64,000 nt of DNA from Martelella lutilitoris (GCF_016598595.1 NZ_CP066786.1:2441501-2505500); one strand, 5' to 3'; numbered from the stretch's first letter, positions 37,351 through 48,243 are shown. Numbers and translations: made by a program. The notes: generated by a model not told the origin, from the letters alone.

Positions 37351-39291
37351 TCAACTGCTGGCCTTGCGCGCCCGGCTTTCCGCCTCGAGGGCGCGGTTCA
37401 GATACATGTCACGCTCGTAAACGTCGTCATAATACTGAATGTCGCCGGTCGCATCCGGCCAGGCGGTGAAATAGCTGACATAGACCGGGAATTTCTCCGG
37501 CACGTCGACCGGCATGTTCTGGCCCGTCGCAATATTGGCCTCGATGTCCGATTCGGGAACGCCCAGCACGGCGGCGGCCATCTTGTTGGGCTCGGCGAGC
37601 CGCACGCAGCCGTGGCTGAGGGCGCGGACGTCGCGTTCGAAATAGCTCTTCTGCGGCGTGTCGTGCATGTAGATCGCATGGTCATTGGGGAACAGGATCT
37701 TCAGTTGCCCGAGAGCGTTGCGCTCTCCCGGTGGCTGGCGCACGTCGACCATCGGGGCGGCCGCCCAGTTGACCGATGAGGACGACACGCGACGGCCGTT
37801 ATAGCTCACCTCATAGCCGATCTGGTCGAAATAAGAGGGATTGGCCCTCAGTTTCGGCAGGTACTCATTGACGACGATCGACCGGGGAATGCCCCAATAG
37901 GGATTGAACTCGACGGTCTCGATCTCGTCACGGAAGAAATAGGTCTGGTTGCGCGTATTGCCGACAACGACGCGCATGTCAAAGTTCTCGCCGTTGTCGT
38001 CGTGATAATAGACGCGGTAGGCCGGCTGGTTGATGAACACATAGCGCGGGCCGAAATCCTCCGGCAGCCACCGCAGCCGCTCCATGGCGGCAACCACCTT
38101 GTGCGCCCTGTCGTCATTGGTCTCGACATCGAAGGCCGCGATCGTCTTCGGACCGACGACGCCGTCGACGTAGAGGCCCTGCGCATCCTGGAAGGCGCGC
38201 ACCAGTTCGACCAGTTCCGGCGTGTATTCGGTTCCGCCGTCATAGGCGTCGAACACATCGGAATGGTCCTGGACGAAGGCTTTGGAGCTCTTGCGCTTGA
38301 TCGCCTTCACCAGCTTCGGCACATCCTCGTCATTTTCGCCGGGATGGATGAAGACGCCGCTGCGGAACACGATCGGTTCGACATATTCATGGTCGGCGCG
38401 CAGCTCCTTCAGCGCCGTCTTGAGCTCGTTGAACCGGTCGCTCTGCGGGTTGTAGCTCTCCATCAGCCCGGCGACGTTCTCGGCCTTTCCGAGCGCATTG
38501 ATCGCCTCTTCCAGGTCAACGGGATTGCGCGGAAGGTCGTGGAACTCCGAAATCCGGTTGGGGTCGACGCGGCCGCGCCTGGCATCCTGCATATAGGTCA
38601 GCACCTTGGCCGAAAGCGCCAGTTCGAAGCGCATCAGTTCGGCCTCGCGCGCGGCCTCGTCATCGGCCAGCGCGAGATCCGGGCGGTTGACCGCATAGTC
38701 GGAAGCGTCAAGCCCCCAGGCGTCGGCCTCGGCAAGGACGTCGAGCGCGGCTTCGGCCTTCGGCGTGATCGCATCGTCGGAAACCCAGATCAGCTCGCCG
38801 CCATTCGCGTAATAGCCCTCGATCGCCGTCGCGACATCGTCGACGGCCTTGACCCGGGCATCGGTGAGGTAGCGGCGGGGATCATTACCGTCGATCGCGA
38901 CCATGGTCTCGGCCGGGCCGGCATCGCTCATCGTCTCCGTCTCGAGCGCGGCGACTTCCGTCGACGTCTCGTCCCCTTCCGGCATCACGGTCTCTTCGGC
39001 GGAGATGGATCCGGTCACGACCGGATCGCGAATCTCGCTGATCGCGATGAAGCGCGTCGAATCAGCCTTGTAGGTGTAATATTTCGGGGGCGCGACCTTC
39101 GGGGCGGAATAGGTGCGCTGCACCTGCTGCTGCTGCTGTTGTTCGACGACCGGCGCCCGGTCAGCCTCCTTGTTTCGGCCGCGCAGAATATCCATCAGTG
39201 TCAGGGCGCTGGCGGATGACGGCACGAAGGCTGCCGAAACCGCGGCCGCGACGGCCACCGATGAGACGCGAACTAGAAGCTTGTTGCGCAA
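37351..39291 (-). CDS. Murein L,D-transpeptidase (YcbB/LdtD family)
   Basis: Forms 3-3 cross-links in peptidoglycan, the dominant cross-link in polar-growing Rhizobiales. 646 residues: signal peptide (VAVAAAVSAAFVPSSASA), a Gln-rich linker at about 50-57, a scaffold domain, a peptidoglycan-binding domain (LVRAFQDAQGLYVDGVVGPK), and the YkuD catalytic domain with SHGCVRL (His560, Cys562). The preceding INQPAYRVYYHDDNGENFDM is the typical domain start. Acts in the periplasm. Confidence 0.93.
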   Translation of the reverse strand: MRNKLLVRVSSVAVAAAVSAAFVPSSASALTLMDILRGRNKEADRAPVVEQQQQQQVQRTYSAPKVAPPKYYTYKADSTRFIAISEIRDPVVTGSISAEETVMPEGDETSTEVAALETETMSDAGPAETMVAIDGNDPRRYLTDARVKAVDDVATAIEGYYANGGELIWVSDDAITPKAEAALDVLAEADAWGLDASDYAVNRPDLALADDEAAREAELMRFELALSAKVLTYMQDARRGRVDPNRISEFHDLPRNPVDLEEAINALGKAENVAGLMESYNPQSDRFNELKTALKELRADHEYVEPIVFRSGVFIHPGENDEDVPKLVKAIKRKSSKAFVQDHSDVFDAYDGGTEYTPELVELVRAFQDAQGLYVDGVVGPKTIAAFDVETNDDRAHKVVAAMERLRWLPEDFGPRYVFINQPAYRVYYHDDNGENFDMRVVVGNTRNQTYFFRDEIETVEFNPYWGIPRSIVVNEYLPKLRANPSYFDQIGYEVSYNGRRVSSSSVNWAAAPMVDVRQPPGERNALGQLKILFPNDHAIYMHDTPQKSYFERDVRALSHGCVRLAEPNKMAAAVLGVPESDIEANIATGQNMPVDVPEKFPVYVSYFTAWPDATGDIQYYDDVYERDMYLNRALEAESRARKASS

Positions 39292-39653
39292 TTTTTCACC
39301 CCGTTAGACAAAACCAAGAATTGAGACCACCTTACCTGCAATGGGCAGATCCCTCCAATAACAATTGTGCTATCGGAAAAGGCCGGCGCGGCTGTGTTGA
39401 CGAAAAACAACACAACCCCTTTGAAAGTTCCGGATCGGGGTCGCCTGATGTGAACACTATCAGCGCAGCATTAACAGTGCCTTAAGTTCAGGCGCGAGGC
39501 ATTCCGACGGTATGGAGCCGACCTAAATCGAATAAACTGAAGCGCCTTGTTGACAGATCGGCCTTGAGCGCGCGATTGCATAGCCACGCTTTTCCGGCAT
39601 GACGTCTTTCAAGTGTGCCCTTCCGCGGGCCGTTGCACTGAGGTGGAGAAAAC
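39292..39653. other. Divergent control region, L,D-transpeptidase / fumC
   Basis: About 360 bases, AT-richer than the flanks. It contains GTGTTG-acgaaaaa-CAACAC (about 39412-39431), an inverted repeat, and a TTGACA at 39549-39554 that lacks a convincing -10 at normal spacing. No gene seen. Confidence 0.4.
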
Positions 39654-41045
39654 ATGACTGATACCCGCACCGAAACCGATACATTCGGCCCGATCGAAGT
39701 GGCGGCAGACCGCTACTGGGGCGCGCAGGCCCAACGTTCGTTGGGCAACTTCAAGATCGGCTGGGAAAAGCAGCCGCTTTCCGTCGTCCGCGCGCTCGGC
39801 ATCGTCAAGCAGGCCGCCGCCAGGGCAAACATGGCCCTCGGCCGGCTTTCGCCGGAGATCGGCAACGCGATCGTCAAAGCCGCACAGGAAGTCATCGACG
39901 GCAAGCTCGACGACCATTTTCCGCTGGTCGTCTGGCAGACGGGTTCGGGCACGCAGTCAAACATGAACGCCAATGAGGTGATCTCCAACCGCGCGATCGA
40001 AATGCTCGGCGGCGAGATGGGCTCGAAAAAGCCCGTTCATCCCAATGACCACTGCAATATGAGCCAGTCGTCCAACGACACCTATCCGACGGCCATGCAC
40101 ATCGCCTGCGCCGAGCAGATCGTTCACCACCTCCTGCCGAACCTGAAGCACCTGCAGGAGGCGCTCGCCGCCAAGGAACAGGAATTCAAGGACATCATCA
40201 AGATCGGCCGCACGCACACGCAGGACGCGACGCCGCTGACGCTCGGCCAGGAATTTTCCGGCTACACCGCCCAGGTCGCTTCCGCCATCGCCCGCATCGA
40301 ACTGACGCTGCCGGGACTCTATCAGCTGGCGCAGGGCGGCACGGCCGTCGGCACGGGCCTCAACGCGCCGGTCGGCTTTGCCGAGAAAGTGGCGGAGGAA
40401 GTCGCCGAGATCACCGGCCTCCCCTTCATCACCGCGCCGAACAAGTTCGAGGTGCTGGCCGCTCATGATGCGATGGTCTTCGCCCATGGCGCGATCAACG
40501 CCGCCGCGATGGCCTGCTTCAAAATCGCCAACGACATTCGTTATCTGGCCTCCGGCCCGCGTTCGGGTCTCGGCGAACTGGCGCTGCCGGAAAACGAGCC
40601 CGGCTCCTCGATCATGCCCGGCAAGGTCAACCCGACCCAGAACGAGGCCATGACCCAGGTCTGCGCCCATATCGCCGGCAACCAGGCGGCCATCACCTTT
40701 GCCGGCAGCCAGGGCCAGTTCGAGCTCAACGTCTACAATCCGATGATGGCCTACAATTTCCTGCAGTCGGTCCAGCTTCTGGGCGATGCCGCCCGCTCCT
40801 TCACGGACCATTGCGTCGTCGGCATCAAGGCGCGCGAGGAAAACATCAAGGCCGGCGTCGAGCGTTCGCTGATGCTGGTGACGGCCCTTGCCCCGAAGAT
40901 CGGCTACGACAATGCCGCCAAGATCGCCAAGACCGCGCACAGGAACAACACGACGCTGCGCGAGGAAGCCCTGGCAACGGGTCTCGTCACAGGCGAGGAA
41001 TATGACGAGATCGTCCGGCCGGAACTGATGATTTCGCCGAAATAG
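39654..41045 (+). CDS. fumC: Fumarate hydratase, class II
   Basis: Oxygen-stable fumarase of the TCA cycle, converting fumarate and malate. 463 residues. [59 protein letters not shown], and the superfamily signature [16 protein letters not shown]. Ribosome site GAGG-like 10 bases upstream. Followed by a good terminator. Confidence 0.97.
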   Translation: MTDTRTETDTFGPIEVAADRYWGAQAQRSLGNFKIGWEKQPLSVVRALGIVKQAAARANMALGRLSPEIGNAIVKAAQEVIDGKLDDHFPLVVWQTGSGTQSNMNANEVISNRAIEMLGGEMGSKKPVHPNDHCNMSQSSNDTYPTAMHIACAEQIVHHLLPNLKHLQEALAAKEQEFKDIIKIGRTHTQDATPLTLGQEFSGYTAQVASAIARIELTLPGLYQLAQGGTAVGTGLNAPVGFAEKVAEEVAEITGLPFITAPNKFEVLAAHDAMVFAHGAINAAAMACFKIANDIRYLASGPRSGLGELALPENEPGSSIMPGKVNPTQNEAMTQVCAHIAGNQAAITFAGSQGQFELNVYNPMMAYNFLQSVQLLGDAARSFTDHCVVGIKAREENIKAGVERSLMLVTALAPKIGYDNAAKIAKTAHRNNTTLREEALATGLVTGEEYDEIVRPELMISPK

Positions 41046-41071
41046 GCTTCGATTGACTGAAAATGACCATG

Positions 41072-41093
41072 GACCCGGCCCGATGGCCGGGTC
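41072..41093 (+). terminator. fumC terminator
   Basis: GACCCGGCC (41072-41080) and GGCCGGGTC (41085-41093), 9-bp perfect stem, CGAT loop, then TTTCGGTTT. 27 bases after the fumC stop. Confidence 0.85.
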
Positions 41094-41116
41094 TTTCGGT
41101 TTCCAGAGACAAAACC

Positions 41117-41740
41117 TCAGTGCGGGAACGCCGTCGAAATCGCCACCAGTCCGAAACCGATCAGGATGCCGCCGGAAATACGCGCCACCCAGCGGGCGAA
41201 TTCCCTCGGCAGCCGATGACGGATGACGGCGACGAGGCCGCTCAGAAATATCCACCAGAGAAGCGATCCTGCGAATACGCCTGCGACCACGATCGCCGGC
41301 GCAATGCCGCCGCCGGCATCGGCAAGGCCGAAACCGGCGAAGATGGCGACGAAGGAGAGGATCGTCGCCGGGTTGGCGATGGTCAGCGCATAGGTCGTGG
41401 CAATGGTGCGCGCCAGATCGCCTCTGCCCGCCTTGTCAGGCGCAGGATCCGCGCCGGTCTTGCGCATTTCGCGCCAACCGAGAAAGATCAGGAAGGCGCC
41501 GCCGAACAGCGCCAGCGGCGTCGAGATGGTCGCGAGCGCGGCAGAGAATGCAGCAAAGCCCAGCGCTGCCGCTGCACCATAGGATGCATCGGCAAGGGCC
41601 GTCCCCAGGCCGCCGGCGACGCCAGCCCAGAAACCGCGGGTGAGCGAGCGGTTGATGCAGAGCGCCCCGATCGGCCCGACGGGTGCGGCAATGGCCAGGC
41701 CGACAAGGATCGACTTGAAAAACAACGCAAAAATCATCAA
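41117..41740 (-). CDS. LysE-family amino-acid exporter
   Basis: 207 residues with about six membrane segments. LysE features: GLAIAAPVGPIGALCINRSL near the start, SYGAAAALGFAAFSAAL, and LTIANPATILSFVAIFAGFG. Exports an amino acid or derivative. Its start overlaps the stop of the Lrp gene by four bases (ATGA), so the two are translationally coupled and the regulator probably controls it. Confidence 0.9.
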   Translation of the reverse strand: MMIFALFFKSILVGLAIAAPVGPIGALCINRSLTRGFWAGVAGGLGTALADASYGAAAALGFAAFSAALATISTPLALFGGAFLIFLGWREMRKTGADPAPDKAGRGDLARTIATTYALTIANPATILSFVAIFAGFGLADAGGGIAPAIVVAGVFAGSLLWWIFLSGLVAVIRHRLPREFARWVARISGGILIGFGLVAISTAFPH

Positions 41741-42189
41741 AGGCCTCCATCATCCCGGAAAGAGCGCTCGCGGACGGTGGAGAGCGCAATCGACGTCTCG
41801 CTCGCGGCCATATGACCATCCCGTTTCAATTCGCCGAGGAACGGCTCGACGTCGCCGAGAACGGCAAAACGTAGTTTCAGAAGATAAGACCAGCGGCCCG
41901 AGACATGGTGGCATTCCAGCACATCGGGATGACGCGCCATGGCCCTGCGGAAGGCGTCCTCATCGGCTTCCGGCGCAAGCAGAACCTGCGCAAACACCAG
42001 CACGCTTTCATCCAGCGCCCGGTGACTGACCTCGACGGTGAAGCGCCGGATCACGCCGGTCGCCTGAAGTTTGCGTACGCGCTCGTTGACGGCTGACGGC
42101 GAAAGACCAACAGCCGCGCCGATATCAGCGAGCGAGCGCCGCGCGTCTGCGCCAAGCAGATTGATGATGCTGCGATCCGTCCGATCCAT
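41737..42189 (-). CDS. Lrp/AsnC-family transcriptional regulator
   Basis: 150 residues. N-terminal HTH (IINLLGADARRSLADIGAAV, then GLSPSAVNERVRKLQATGVI) and a C-terminal RAM/AsnC ligand domain (VLVFAQVLLAPEADEDAFRR, VLECHHVSGRWSYLLKLRFA). Likely senses the amino acid exported by the coupled LysE protein. Confidence 0.92.
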   Translation of the reverse strand: MDRTDRSIINLLGADARRSLADIGAAVGLSPSAVNERVRKLQATGVIRRFTVEVSHRALDESVLVFAQVLLAPEADEDAFRRAMARHPDVLECHHVSGRWSYLLKLRFAVLGDVEPFLGELKRDGHMAASETSIALSTVRERSFRDDGGL

Positions 42190-42265
42190 GGCGACCTCGT
42201 CTCTTCAATGGCGTAAGCGTTGCCACGACGGAGGTGTGCCTGCAACAAAATCTCATGCAAACAAC

Positions 42266-42291
42266 AAAAAGGACCGCATAATTTGCGGCCC
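42266..42291 (-). terminator. suf operon terminator
   Basis: Read on the minus strand: GGGCCGCA-aatta-TGCGGTCC (one G-T pair) followed by TTTTTG. 46 bases after the last suf gene. Confidence 0.85.
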
Positions 42292-42337
42292 TCAACGAAA
42301 TTTCCTTAAAATTTACAGCAGACGCAGCGCAACCGGC

Positions 42338-42727
42338 TCAGTGCGCCGCTTCGCGCGCCTTCGCCAGCTCGGCGAGGTCTGCGGCCTTGAGCTCGACGGA
42401 TTCGCCGCAGCCGCAGGCCGATGTCTCGTTCGGGTTCTTGAACACGAAACCGGTACGCAGTTTCGTCACCTCGAAATCCATCTCGGTGCCCAGCAGATAG
42501 AGCGAGGCTGCGGGGTCGACCCAGACGGTGGCGCCGTTGAGCTCCACATGGTCGTCCTTATCGGCGATATTCTCGGCGGTGACCAGATCCACGGCATATT
42601 CCATACCCGCGCAGCCGCCCTTCTTGATCGAGACGCGGATACCGCGCGCCTCCGGCCCGGAATTGGCGACGATCTCGTTGACGCGGGTTGCTGCCGCTTC
42701 GGTCAGCGTGATGACTTGAAAGCCCAT
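42338..42727 (-). CDS. sufA: A-type Fe-S carrier SufA
   Basis: Carries nascent iron-sulfur clusters to target enzymes. 129 residues with the three family cysteines in GGCAGMEYAV and ETSACGCGESVE. Start 42727 has GGAG six bases upstream; ATG 42739 and 42745 are alternatives. Last gene of the suf operon. Confidence 0.92.
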   Translation of the reverse strand: MGFQVITLTEAAATRVNEIVANSGPEARGIRVSIKKGGCAGMEYAVDLVTAENIADKDDHVELNGATVWVDPAASLYLLGTEMDFEVTKLRTGFVFKNPNETSACGCGESVELKAADLAELAKAREAAH

Positions 42728-42798
42728 TTCATTCTCCATCAACATCCGGGTTCAAGGCCCGGCGTTCGGATTGATTGCATCAGGACAATCGGCCGGCG

Positions 42799-43170
42799 TC
42801 AATACCAGCCGACAGCGATCTTTGCTTCCTCGGACATACGGTCCGGCGTCCACGGCGGGTCGAAAGTCATTTCCACCTCGACGCCGGAAACGCCCTCGAC
42901 GGTGCTCACCGCATTTTCCACCCAGGCCGGCATTTCGCCGGCAACCGGGCAGCCGGGCGCCGTCAGCGTCATGTCGATCTTCACCATGCGGTCGTCATCC
43001 ACATCGATCTTGTAGATCAGGCCGAGTTCGAAAATATCGGCCGGGATTTCCGGGTCATAGACCGTCTTCAGCGCGGAAACGATGTCGTCCGAAAGCCGTG
43101 CCAGTTCCTCGGGAGGAATGGAGGAGCCGGTCTCCGCCGATGCCGTTTCTGCATTGTCTTCAACACTCAT
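42799..43170 (-). CDS. SUF-associated MIP18/DUF59 protein (SufT-like)
   Basis: 123 residues. The MIP18/DUF59 core reads ALKTVYDPEIPADIFELGLI, MTLTAPGCPVAGEMPAWVEN, and VEMTFDPPWTPDRMSEEAKI. Such proteins assist iron-sulfur cluster maturation. It sits between sufS and sufA, as is usual in alphaproteobacterial suf operons. Confidence 0.92.
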   Translation of the reverse strand: MSVEDNAETASAETGSSIPPEELARLSDDIVSALKTVYDPEIPADIFELGLIYKIDVDDDRMVKIDMTLTAPGCPVAGEMPAWVENAVSTVEGVSGVEVEMTFDPPWTPDRMSEEAKIAVGWY

Positions 43171-43185
43171 GCCATTCTCCTTGGG

Positions 43186-44421
43186 TCAGGCAAAGAACGT
43201 GCGCGCGTAGTCCAGCGCCTCGACAAGGGCGTCCACTTCCGCGCGGGTATTGTAAAGGCCGAACGAGGCCCGGCAGGTCGATGTCACGCCAAACCGTGTC
43301 AGAAGCGGCTGGGCGCAATGGGTGCCGGCGCGCACCGCCACACCGCGCCGGTCGATGATCGTCGAGATATCGTGGGCATGCACGCCTTCGATGGCAAAGG
43401 AAAAGATGCTGCCCTTCTGCTTGGCATTGCCGATCACCCTCAGCGCGTTCACATGCGCGAGCTGTTCGCGCGCATAGGCCGTCAAATCCGCCTCGTGCGC
43501 GGCAATCGCCGCGCGGCCGACACCCTGCATATAGTCAAGGGCAGCGCCCAGTCCAATAGCCTGCACGATCGGCGGCGTGCCGGCCTCGAAGCGGTGCGGC
43601 GGCTCGGCATAGGTGACGCGGTCCTCGAACACATCGGAGATCATCTCGCCGCCGCCCTGGAACGGGCGCATGTCCGACAGCCGATCGAACGTGCCGTAGA
43701 GCACGCCGATGCCCGACGGGCCGTAGAGCTTGTGGCCGGTCATCACATACCAGTCGCAGCCGATATCGCGCACATCGACCGGAAGATGAACCGCGCCCTG
43801 CGAGCCGTCGACCAGCACCGGGATGCCGCGCTCATGCGCAAGCCGGGTGACTTCCTTGACGTCGACGACCGTGCCGAGCGCGTTCGACATCTGGGTGATG
43901 GCGACCAGCCTGGTGCGATCCGTCAGGCATTTTTCGAATTCGTCGATGAGGAATTCGCCATCCTCATCCACCGGCGCCCAGACCAGCTTGACGCCCTTGC
44001 GCTCGCGCAGGAAGTGCCAGGGCACGATGTTGGAGTGATGCTCCATGATCGAGATGACGATCTCGTCGCCCTCGCCGAGATGCTCCATCGCCCAACCATA
44101 GGCGACCGTGTTGATCGCCTCGGTGGTGTTGCGGGTGAAGACGATCTCGTTGACCGAGCCGGCATTGAGGAAAGAGCGCACCTTCTCCCGCGCCGCCTCA
44201 TAGGCATCGGTTGCCGCATTGGAGAGAAAATGCAGGCCCCGGTGCACATTGGCGTATTCATGCGCATAGGCGTTGGAGATCGTGTCAATGACGACCTGCG
44301 GCTTCTGCGCCGATGCGCCATTGTCGAGATAGACCAGCGGCTTTCCGTAAACCTCGCGGGAGAGGATCGGGAAATCCTGCCTTATCTTTTCGACATCGTA
44401 ATTTTTCACCCGAGCATCCAT
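43186..44421 (-). CDS. sufS: Cysteine desulfurase SufS
   Basis: PLP enzyme that takes sulfur from cysteine for cluster assembly. 411 residues. PLP lysine in MTGHKLYGPSG, DNGASAQKPQVVID, EHHSNIVPWH, and the persulfide cysteine in STCRASFGLYNT (type II desulfurase). Start 44421 (MDARVKNYDVEKIRQDFPIL) fits the family; ATG 44460 adds 13 residues. Confidence 0.95.
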   Translation of the reverse strand: MDARVKNYDVEKIRQDFPILSREVYGKPLVYLDNGASAQKPQVVIDTISNAYAHEYANVHRGLHFLSNAATDAYEAAREKVRSFLNAGSVNEIVFTRNTTEAINTVAYGWAMEHLGEGDEIVISIMEHHSNIVPWHFLRERKGVKLVWAPVDEDGEFLIDEFEKCLTDRTRLVAITQMSNALGTVVDVKEVTRLAHERGIPVLVDGSQGAVHLPVDVRDIGCDWYVMTGHKLYGPSGIGVLYGTFDRLSDMRPFQGGGEMISDVFEDRVTYAEPPHRFEAGTPPIVQAIGLGAALDYMQGVGRAAIAAHEADLTAYAREQLAHVNALRVIGNAKQKGSIFSFAIEGVHAHDISTIIDRRGVAVRAGTHCAQPLLTRFGVTSTCRASFGLYNTRAEVDALVEALDYARTFFA

Positions 44422-44511
44422 TGCCCAAAACTCCGTCTGTGGCGCCTGCCAGTGAGACACCGGGAAAGCCGCCCCGGCTGGCGGGACGGAAACGGCAAGG
44501 GGAAACAGCCC

Positions 44512-45783
44512 CTATTCGTGCCGGTCGAGCCAGTCGGTGATGATCGCCTCGACGGCTTCGGAAAGCTGCTCGTTTTCCAGCTCCTCGACAACCTCGGCAA
44601 CGAAGGCGTTGATCAACAGGCCCTCGGCGACCTTTCGCGGAATACCGCGCGCCATCATGTAATAGAGATGGTTCGGGTCGATATCCGTCACCGTCGCGCC
44701 ATGGCCGCACTGAACGTCGTCGGCGAAAATCTCTAGTTCGGGTTTCGCCGAGAACGAACCGAAATCGCTCATCAGCAGCGTGTTGCAGCTCATCTTCGCG
44801 TCAACCTTCTGCGCATCGGGCGCCACCCGGATCAGCCCCTGGAACACACCGCGCGCCTTGTCGAAGACGACATTGCGGACGGTTTCCGTCGAGGTCGTAT
44901 TCGGCACATTGTGGCCGAGATCGAAGGTGATGTCGGTATGGCTCTCGCCGCCGAGCAGGTTGACGCCGCGCAGCATCAGGTCGGCGCCCTCGCCCTTCAC
45001 GTCGCAATCGATTTCGTGGCGCACCAGCTTGCCGCCCGCATTGACGACCAGCAGCTTCAGCCTGGCGTTTTCGCCGAGTTCGATCTTAAGCTTGCCGAGA
45101 TGCGTGTCGCCCGCGCCCTGCTGCTGCATGATCACATAGGTGATCTCGGCATCCCTGCCGAGGCTGAGCGAGGTGAGCATGCTCACCAGCGCCGCATCGC
45201 CTTCCGGCGCGACATGGCGCTCAACGACAGTGCCCTTCGTTGCCGCGCCGAATGCGACGCGGTTGCGGGAATGCACCTGTCCGCCGCCATGCACGGCCTG
45301 GAGCTCCAGCGGCGTATCCAGTTCGGTCCCTTCGGCGATGTCGACGCTAAAGCCGTCGCTCATCATAGCGCCGTTGATCCGGCCGATCGCGTCCTCGGCA
45401 TAGGAAAGCTCGAGGCGGACCGAATTGTCGCCGTTGGCCAGCGCCTCGGCCGTGGTGGTGCCGGAAAGCCCCTCCACCTGCGGCAGACGGCCCGCGCGGC
45501 CCTGCACCAGCGAAAGCATGGTGCTTTCGGCAAGAAGCGGCGGCAGCGTGTTCACGGCTTCGCCCGCCTCCTCGGGCACGGTGCGCAGGAGATTGCGCAG
45601 GTCGGTATAATGCCATGCCTCGACACGGCGCGTCGGCAATCCGCCGGAACGGATCTCGCCGGCGAGCCGGTCGCGCTCCGTGGTCACATCGGCATTGCCC
45701 GGCAGCGAGCCGGCGAGCCGGCCGAAGGAGGCAACCAGCGCCTCTTCCGCCGCCGTCAGCTTGATCTTTTCTTGCATGTTCAT
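44512..45783 (-). CDS. sufD: Fe-S assembly scaffold subunit SufD
   Basis: 423 residues. Pairs with SufB and SufC in the SufBC2D scaffold. Family features: GLPTRRVEAWHYTDLRNLL, AVHGGGQVHSRNRVAFGA, and the C-terminal DVQCGHGATVTDIDPNHLYY followed by MARGIPRKVAEGLLINAFVA. The start may be 45777 rather than 45783 (MNMQEKIK). 17 bases after sufC. Confidence 0.94.
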   Translation of the reverse strand: MNMQEKIKLTAAEEALVASFGRLAGSLPGNADVTTERDRLAGEIRSGGLPTRRVEAWHYTDLRNLLRTVPEEAGEAVNTLPPLLAESTMLSLVQGRAGRLPQVEGLSGTTTAEALANGDNSVRLELSYAEDAIGRINGAMMSDGFSVDIAEGTELDTPLELQAVHGGGQVHSRNRVAFGAATKGTVVERHVAPEGDAALVSMLTSLSLGRDAEITYVIMQQQGAGDTHLGKLKIELGENARLKLLVVNAGGKLVRHEIDCDVKGEGADLMLRGVNLLGGESHTDITFDLGHNVPNTTSTETVRNVVFDKARGVFQGLIRVAPDAQKVDAKMSCNTLLMSDFGSFSAKPELEIFADDVQCGHGATVTDIDPNHLYYMMARGIPRKVAEGLLINAFVAEVVEELENEQLSEAVEAIITDWLDRHE

Positions 45784-45800
45784 CGCGTCGTCTCCCGGCC

Positions 45801-46556
45801 TCAGGCCGCTTCGCCGATGATATCGGCGTAGCCATTGGCTTCGAGTTCGTGTGCGAGTTCCTTCCCTCCGGACTTGATGATCCGGCCCTTGTAGAGGACG
45901 TGCACCGTGTCCGGCACGATATAATCGAGCAGGCGCTGGTAATGGGTAATGACCATGACCGAACGGTCTGGCGCTCTGAGCGCGTTGACGCCGTCGGCAA
46001 CGATCTTCAGGGCGTCGATGTCGAGGCCCGAATCGGTCTCGTCCATGACGCAGAGTTTTGGCTCCAGCAGCGCCATCTGCAGGATTTCGGCGCGCTTCTT
46101 CTCGCCGCCGGAAAAGCCGACATTCAGCGGACGCTTCAGCATCTCGTAATCGATCTTCAGCTCGGCGGCGCCTTCCTTGACCTTGCGCATGAAGTCGGGC
46201 GTGGAAAGCTCGGCCTCGCCGCGCGCCTTGCGCTGCTCGTTGATCGCCACCTTCAGGAACTGCATGGTGGCGACGCCCGGAATTTCGACCGGATACTGAA
46301 AGGCGAGAAACAGGCCCTTGGCGGCGCGCTCGGCAGCATCGAGCTCCAGAATGTTCTCGCCATTATAGAGCACCTCGCCCTCGGTCACCTCGTAGTCTTC
46401 GCGCCCGGCGAGAATGTAGGAGAGCGTCGACTTGCCAGACCCGTTCGGGCCCATGATCGCGGCAACCTCGCCATCGGCAATGGTCAGGTTCAGACCCTTG
46501 ATGATCTCCGTGCCGTCCTCGGCGATGCGTGCGTGCAGGTTCTTGATTTCAAGCAT
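45801..46556 (-). CDS. sufC: Fe-S assembly ATPase SufC
   Basis: 251 residues. ABC-type ATPase: Walker A GPNGSGKSTLSYIL, signature FSGGEKKRAEILQMALLEPK, Walker B VMDETDSGLDIDAL. Drives shape change of the SufBD scaffold. 72 bases downstream of sufB. Confidence 0.96.
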   Translation of the reverse strand: MLEIKNLHARIAEDGTEIIKGLNLTIADGEVAAIMGPNGSGKSTLSYILAGREDYEVTEGEVLYNGENILELDAAERAAKGLFLAFQYPVEIPGVATMQFLKVAINEQRKARGEAELSTPDFMRKVKEGAAELKIDYEMLKRPLNVGFSGGEKKRAEILQMALLEPKLCVMDETDSGLDIDALKIVADGVNALRAPDRSVMVITHYQRLLDYIVPDTVHVLYKGRIIKSGGKELAHELEANGYADIIGEAA

Positions 46557-46628
46557 GTTCTGTTTCCTTCAAAGGAATAAGGCAGCGCTCCAAGCGCTTG
46601 AATACGTTTGCAAAAGCGGGCGGCGAAA

Positions 46629-48116
46629 TCAGCCGACCGAACCCTCAAGCGAAATCCCGATCAGCTTCTGCGCCTCGACCGCGAATTCCATCGGCAGTTC
46701 CTGGATGACCTCGCGGACGAAGCCGTTGACGATCAGAGCGATCGCCTCTTCCTCGGGAATGCCGCGCTGCATGCAATAGAACAGCTGGTCCTCGGAGATT
46801 TTCGACGTCGTCGCCTCGTGCTCGAAGCGGGCGGAGGAATTGCCGGCCTCGATATAGGGCACGGTATGCGCGCCGCATTTGTCGCCGATCAGCAGGCTGT
46901 CGCACTGCGTGAAGTTACGCGCATTCTCCGCCTTGCGATGGGCCGAAACCTGGCCGCGATAGGTATTGTTGGAAAAGCCCGCCGAAATGCCCTTGGAGAT
47001 GATGCGGCTCGACGTGTTCTTGCCGAGATGGATCATCTTGGTGCCCGAATCGATCTGCTGATGCCCGTTGGAGACGGCGATCGAGTAGAACTCGCCGCGC
47101 GAATTGTCGCCGCGCAGCAGGCAGGAGGGGTATTTCCAGGTGATCGCCGAACCGGTCTCGACCTGCGTCCAGGAGATCTTGGAATTGTCACCCCGGCAAT
47201 CGCCGCGCTTGGTGACGAAGTTGTAGATGCCGCCCTTGCCTTCCTTGTCGCCCGGGAACCAGTTCTGGACGGTGGAATACTTGATCTCGGCATCATCGAG
47301 CGCGATCAGCTCGACGACGGCGGCATGAAGCTGGTTCTCATCGCGCTGCGGCGCGGTGCAGCCTTCCAGATAGGAGACGTAGGCGCCCTCCTCGGCGATG
47401 ATCAGCGTGCGCTCGAACTGGCCGGTGTTCTTCTCGTTGATGCGGAAATAGGTCGAAAGCTCCATCGGGCAGCGAACGCCCTTCGGCACGAAGACGAATG
47501 AGCCATCGGTAAAGACGGCCGAGTTCAGCGCCGCGTAGAAATTGTCGCCCTGGGGCACGACCGAGCCCAGATATTTCTTCACCAGGTCCGGATATTCGCG
47601 CATCGCCTCGGAGATCGACATGAAGATCACGCCGGCCTTGGCGAGTTCCTTCTTGAAGGTGGTAACGACCGAGACCGAGTCGAACACGGCGTCGACGGCA
47701 ACACGGCTTTTCGGCTGGTGCTGTTTTTCCTGAACGCCGGCCAGGATTTCCTGCTCCTGCAGCGGAATGCCGAGCTTCTCATAGGTCGCCAGCAGTTCCG
47801 GGTCGACCTCGTCCAGCGTCTTCGGCCCGGTGACAGACTTCGGCGCGGCGTAGTAATAGAGATCGTTGAAATCGATCTTCGGGTAGTTCACCCGCGCCCA
47901 GCTCGGCTCTTCCATTGTGAGCCAGCGGCGATAGGCCTGAAGACGCCATTCCAGCATCCAGTCCGGCTCGTTCTTCTTGTGGGAAATGAAACGGATGATG
48001 TCTTCGGACAGGCCCTTGGGCGCCTTGTCCACCTCGATCATCGTTTCGAAACCGTATTTATACTGATCGACGTCGATCTCTGCGACCTGATCGACGGTTT
48101 CCTTGACGGCAACCAT
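46629..48116 (-). CDS. sufB: Fe-S assembly scaffold subunit SufB
   Basis: 495 residues. Core scaffold where the cluster is built. [60 protein letters not shown], and the C-terminal [20 protein letters not shown]. Start 48116 follows GGAG at good spacing; ATG 48170 adds 18 residues that do not fit. Confidence 0.96.
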   Translation of the reverse strand: MVAVKETVDQVAEIDVDQYKYGFETMIEVDKAPKGLSEDIIRFISHKKNEPDWMLEWRLQAYRRWLTMEEPSWARVNYPKIDFNDLYYYAAPKSVTGPKTLDEVDPELLATYEKLGIPLQEQEILAGVQEKQHQPKSRVAVDAVFDSVSVVTTFKKELAKAGVIFMSISEAMREYPDLVKKYLGSVVPQGDNFYAALNSAVFTDGSFVFVPKGVRCPMELSTYFRINEKNTGQFERTLIIAEEGAYVSYLEGCTAPQRDENQLHAAVVELIALDDAEIKYSTVQNWFPGDKEGKGGIYNFVTKRGDCRGDNSKISWTQVETGSAITWKYPSCLLRGDNSRGEFYSIAVSNGHQQIDSGTKMIHLGKNTSSRIISKGISAGFSNNTYRGQVSAHRKAENARNFTQCDSLLIGDKCGAHTVPYIEAGNSSARFEHEATTSKISEDQLFYCMQRGIPEEEAIALIVNGFVREVIQELPMEFAVEAQKLIGISLEGSVG

Positions 48117-48243
48117 ATGTTCACTCCACTCATGACCGGGTTCAAGGCCCGGCGGTTTAACGTGTACCAAAGCGGCTATACCGCCTTATGTAGTCAAAGC
48201 GAACGGGATTTGCACCCCGTTTCGCCTGCGTTTTGTCAAATCT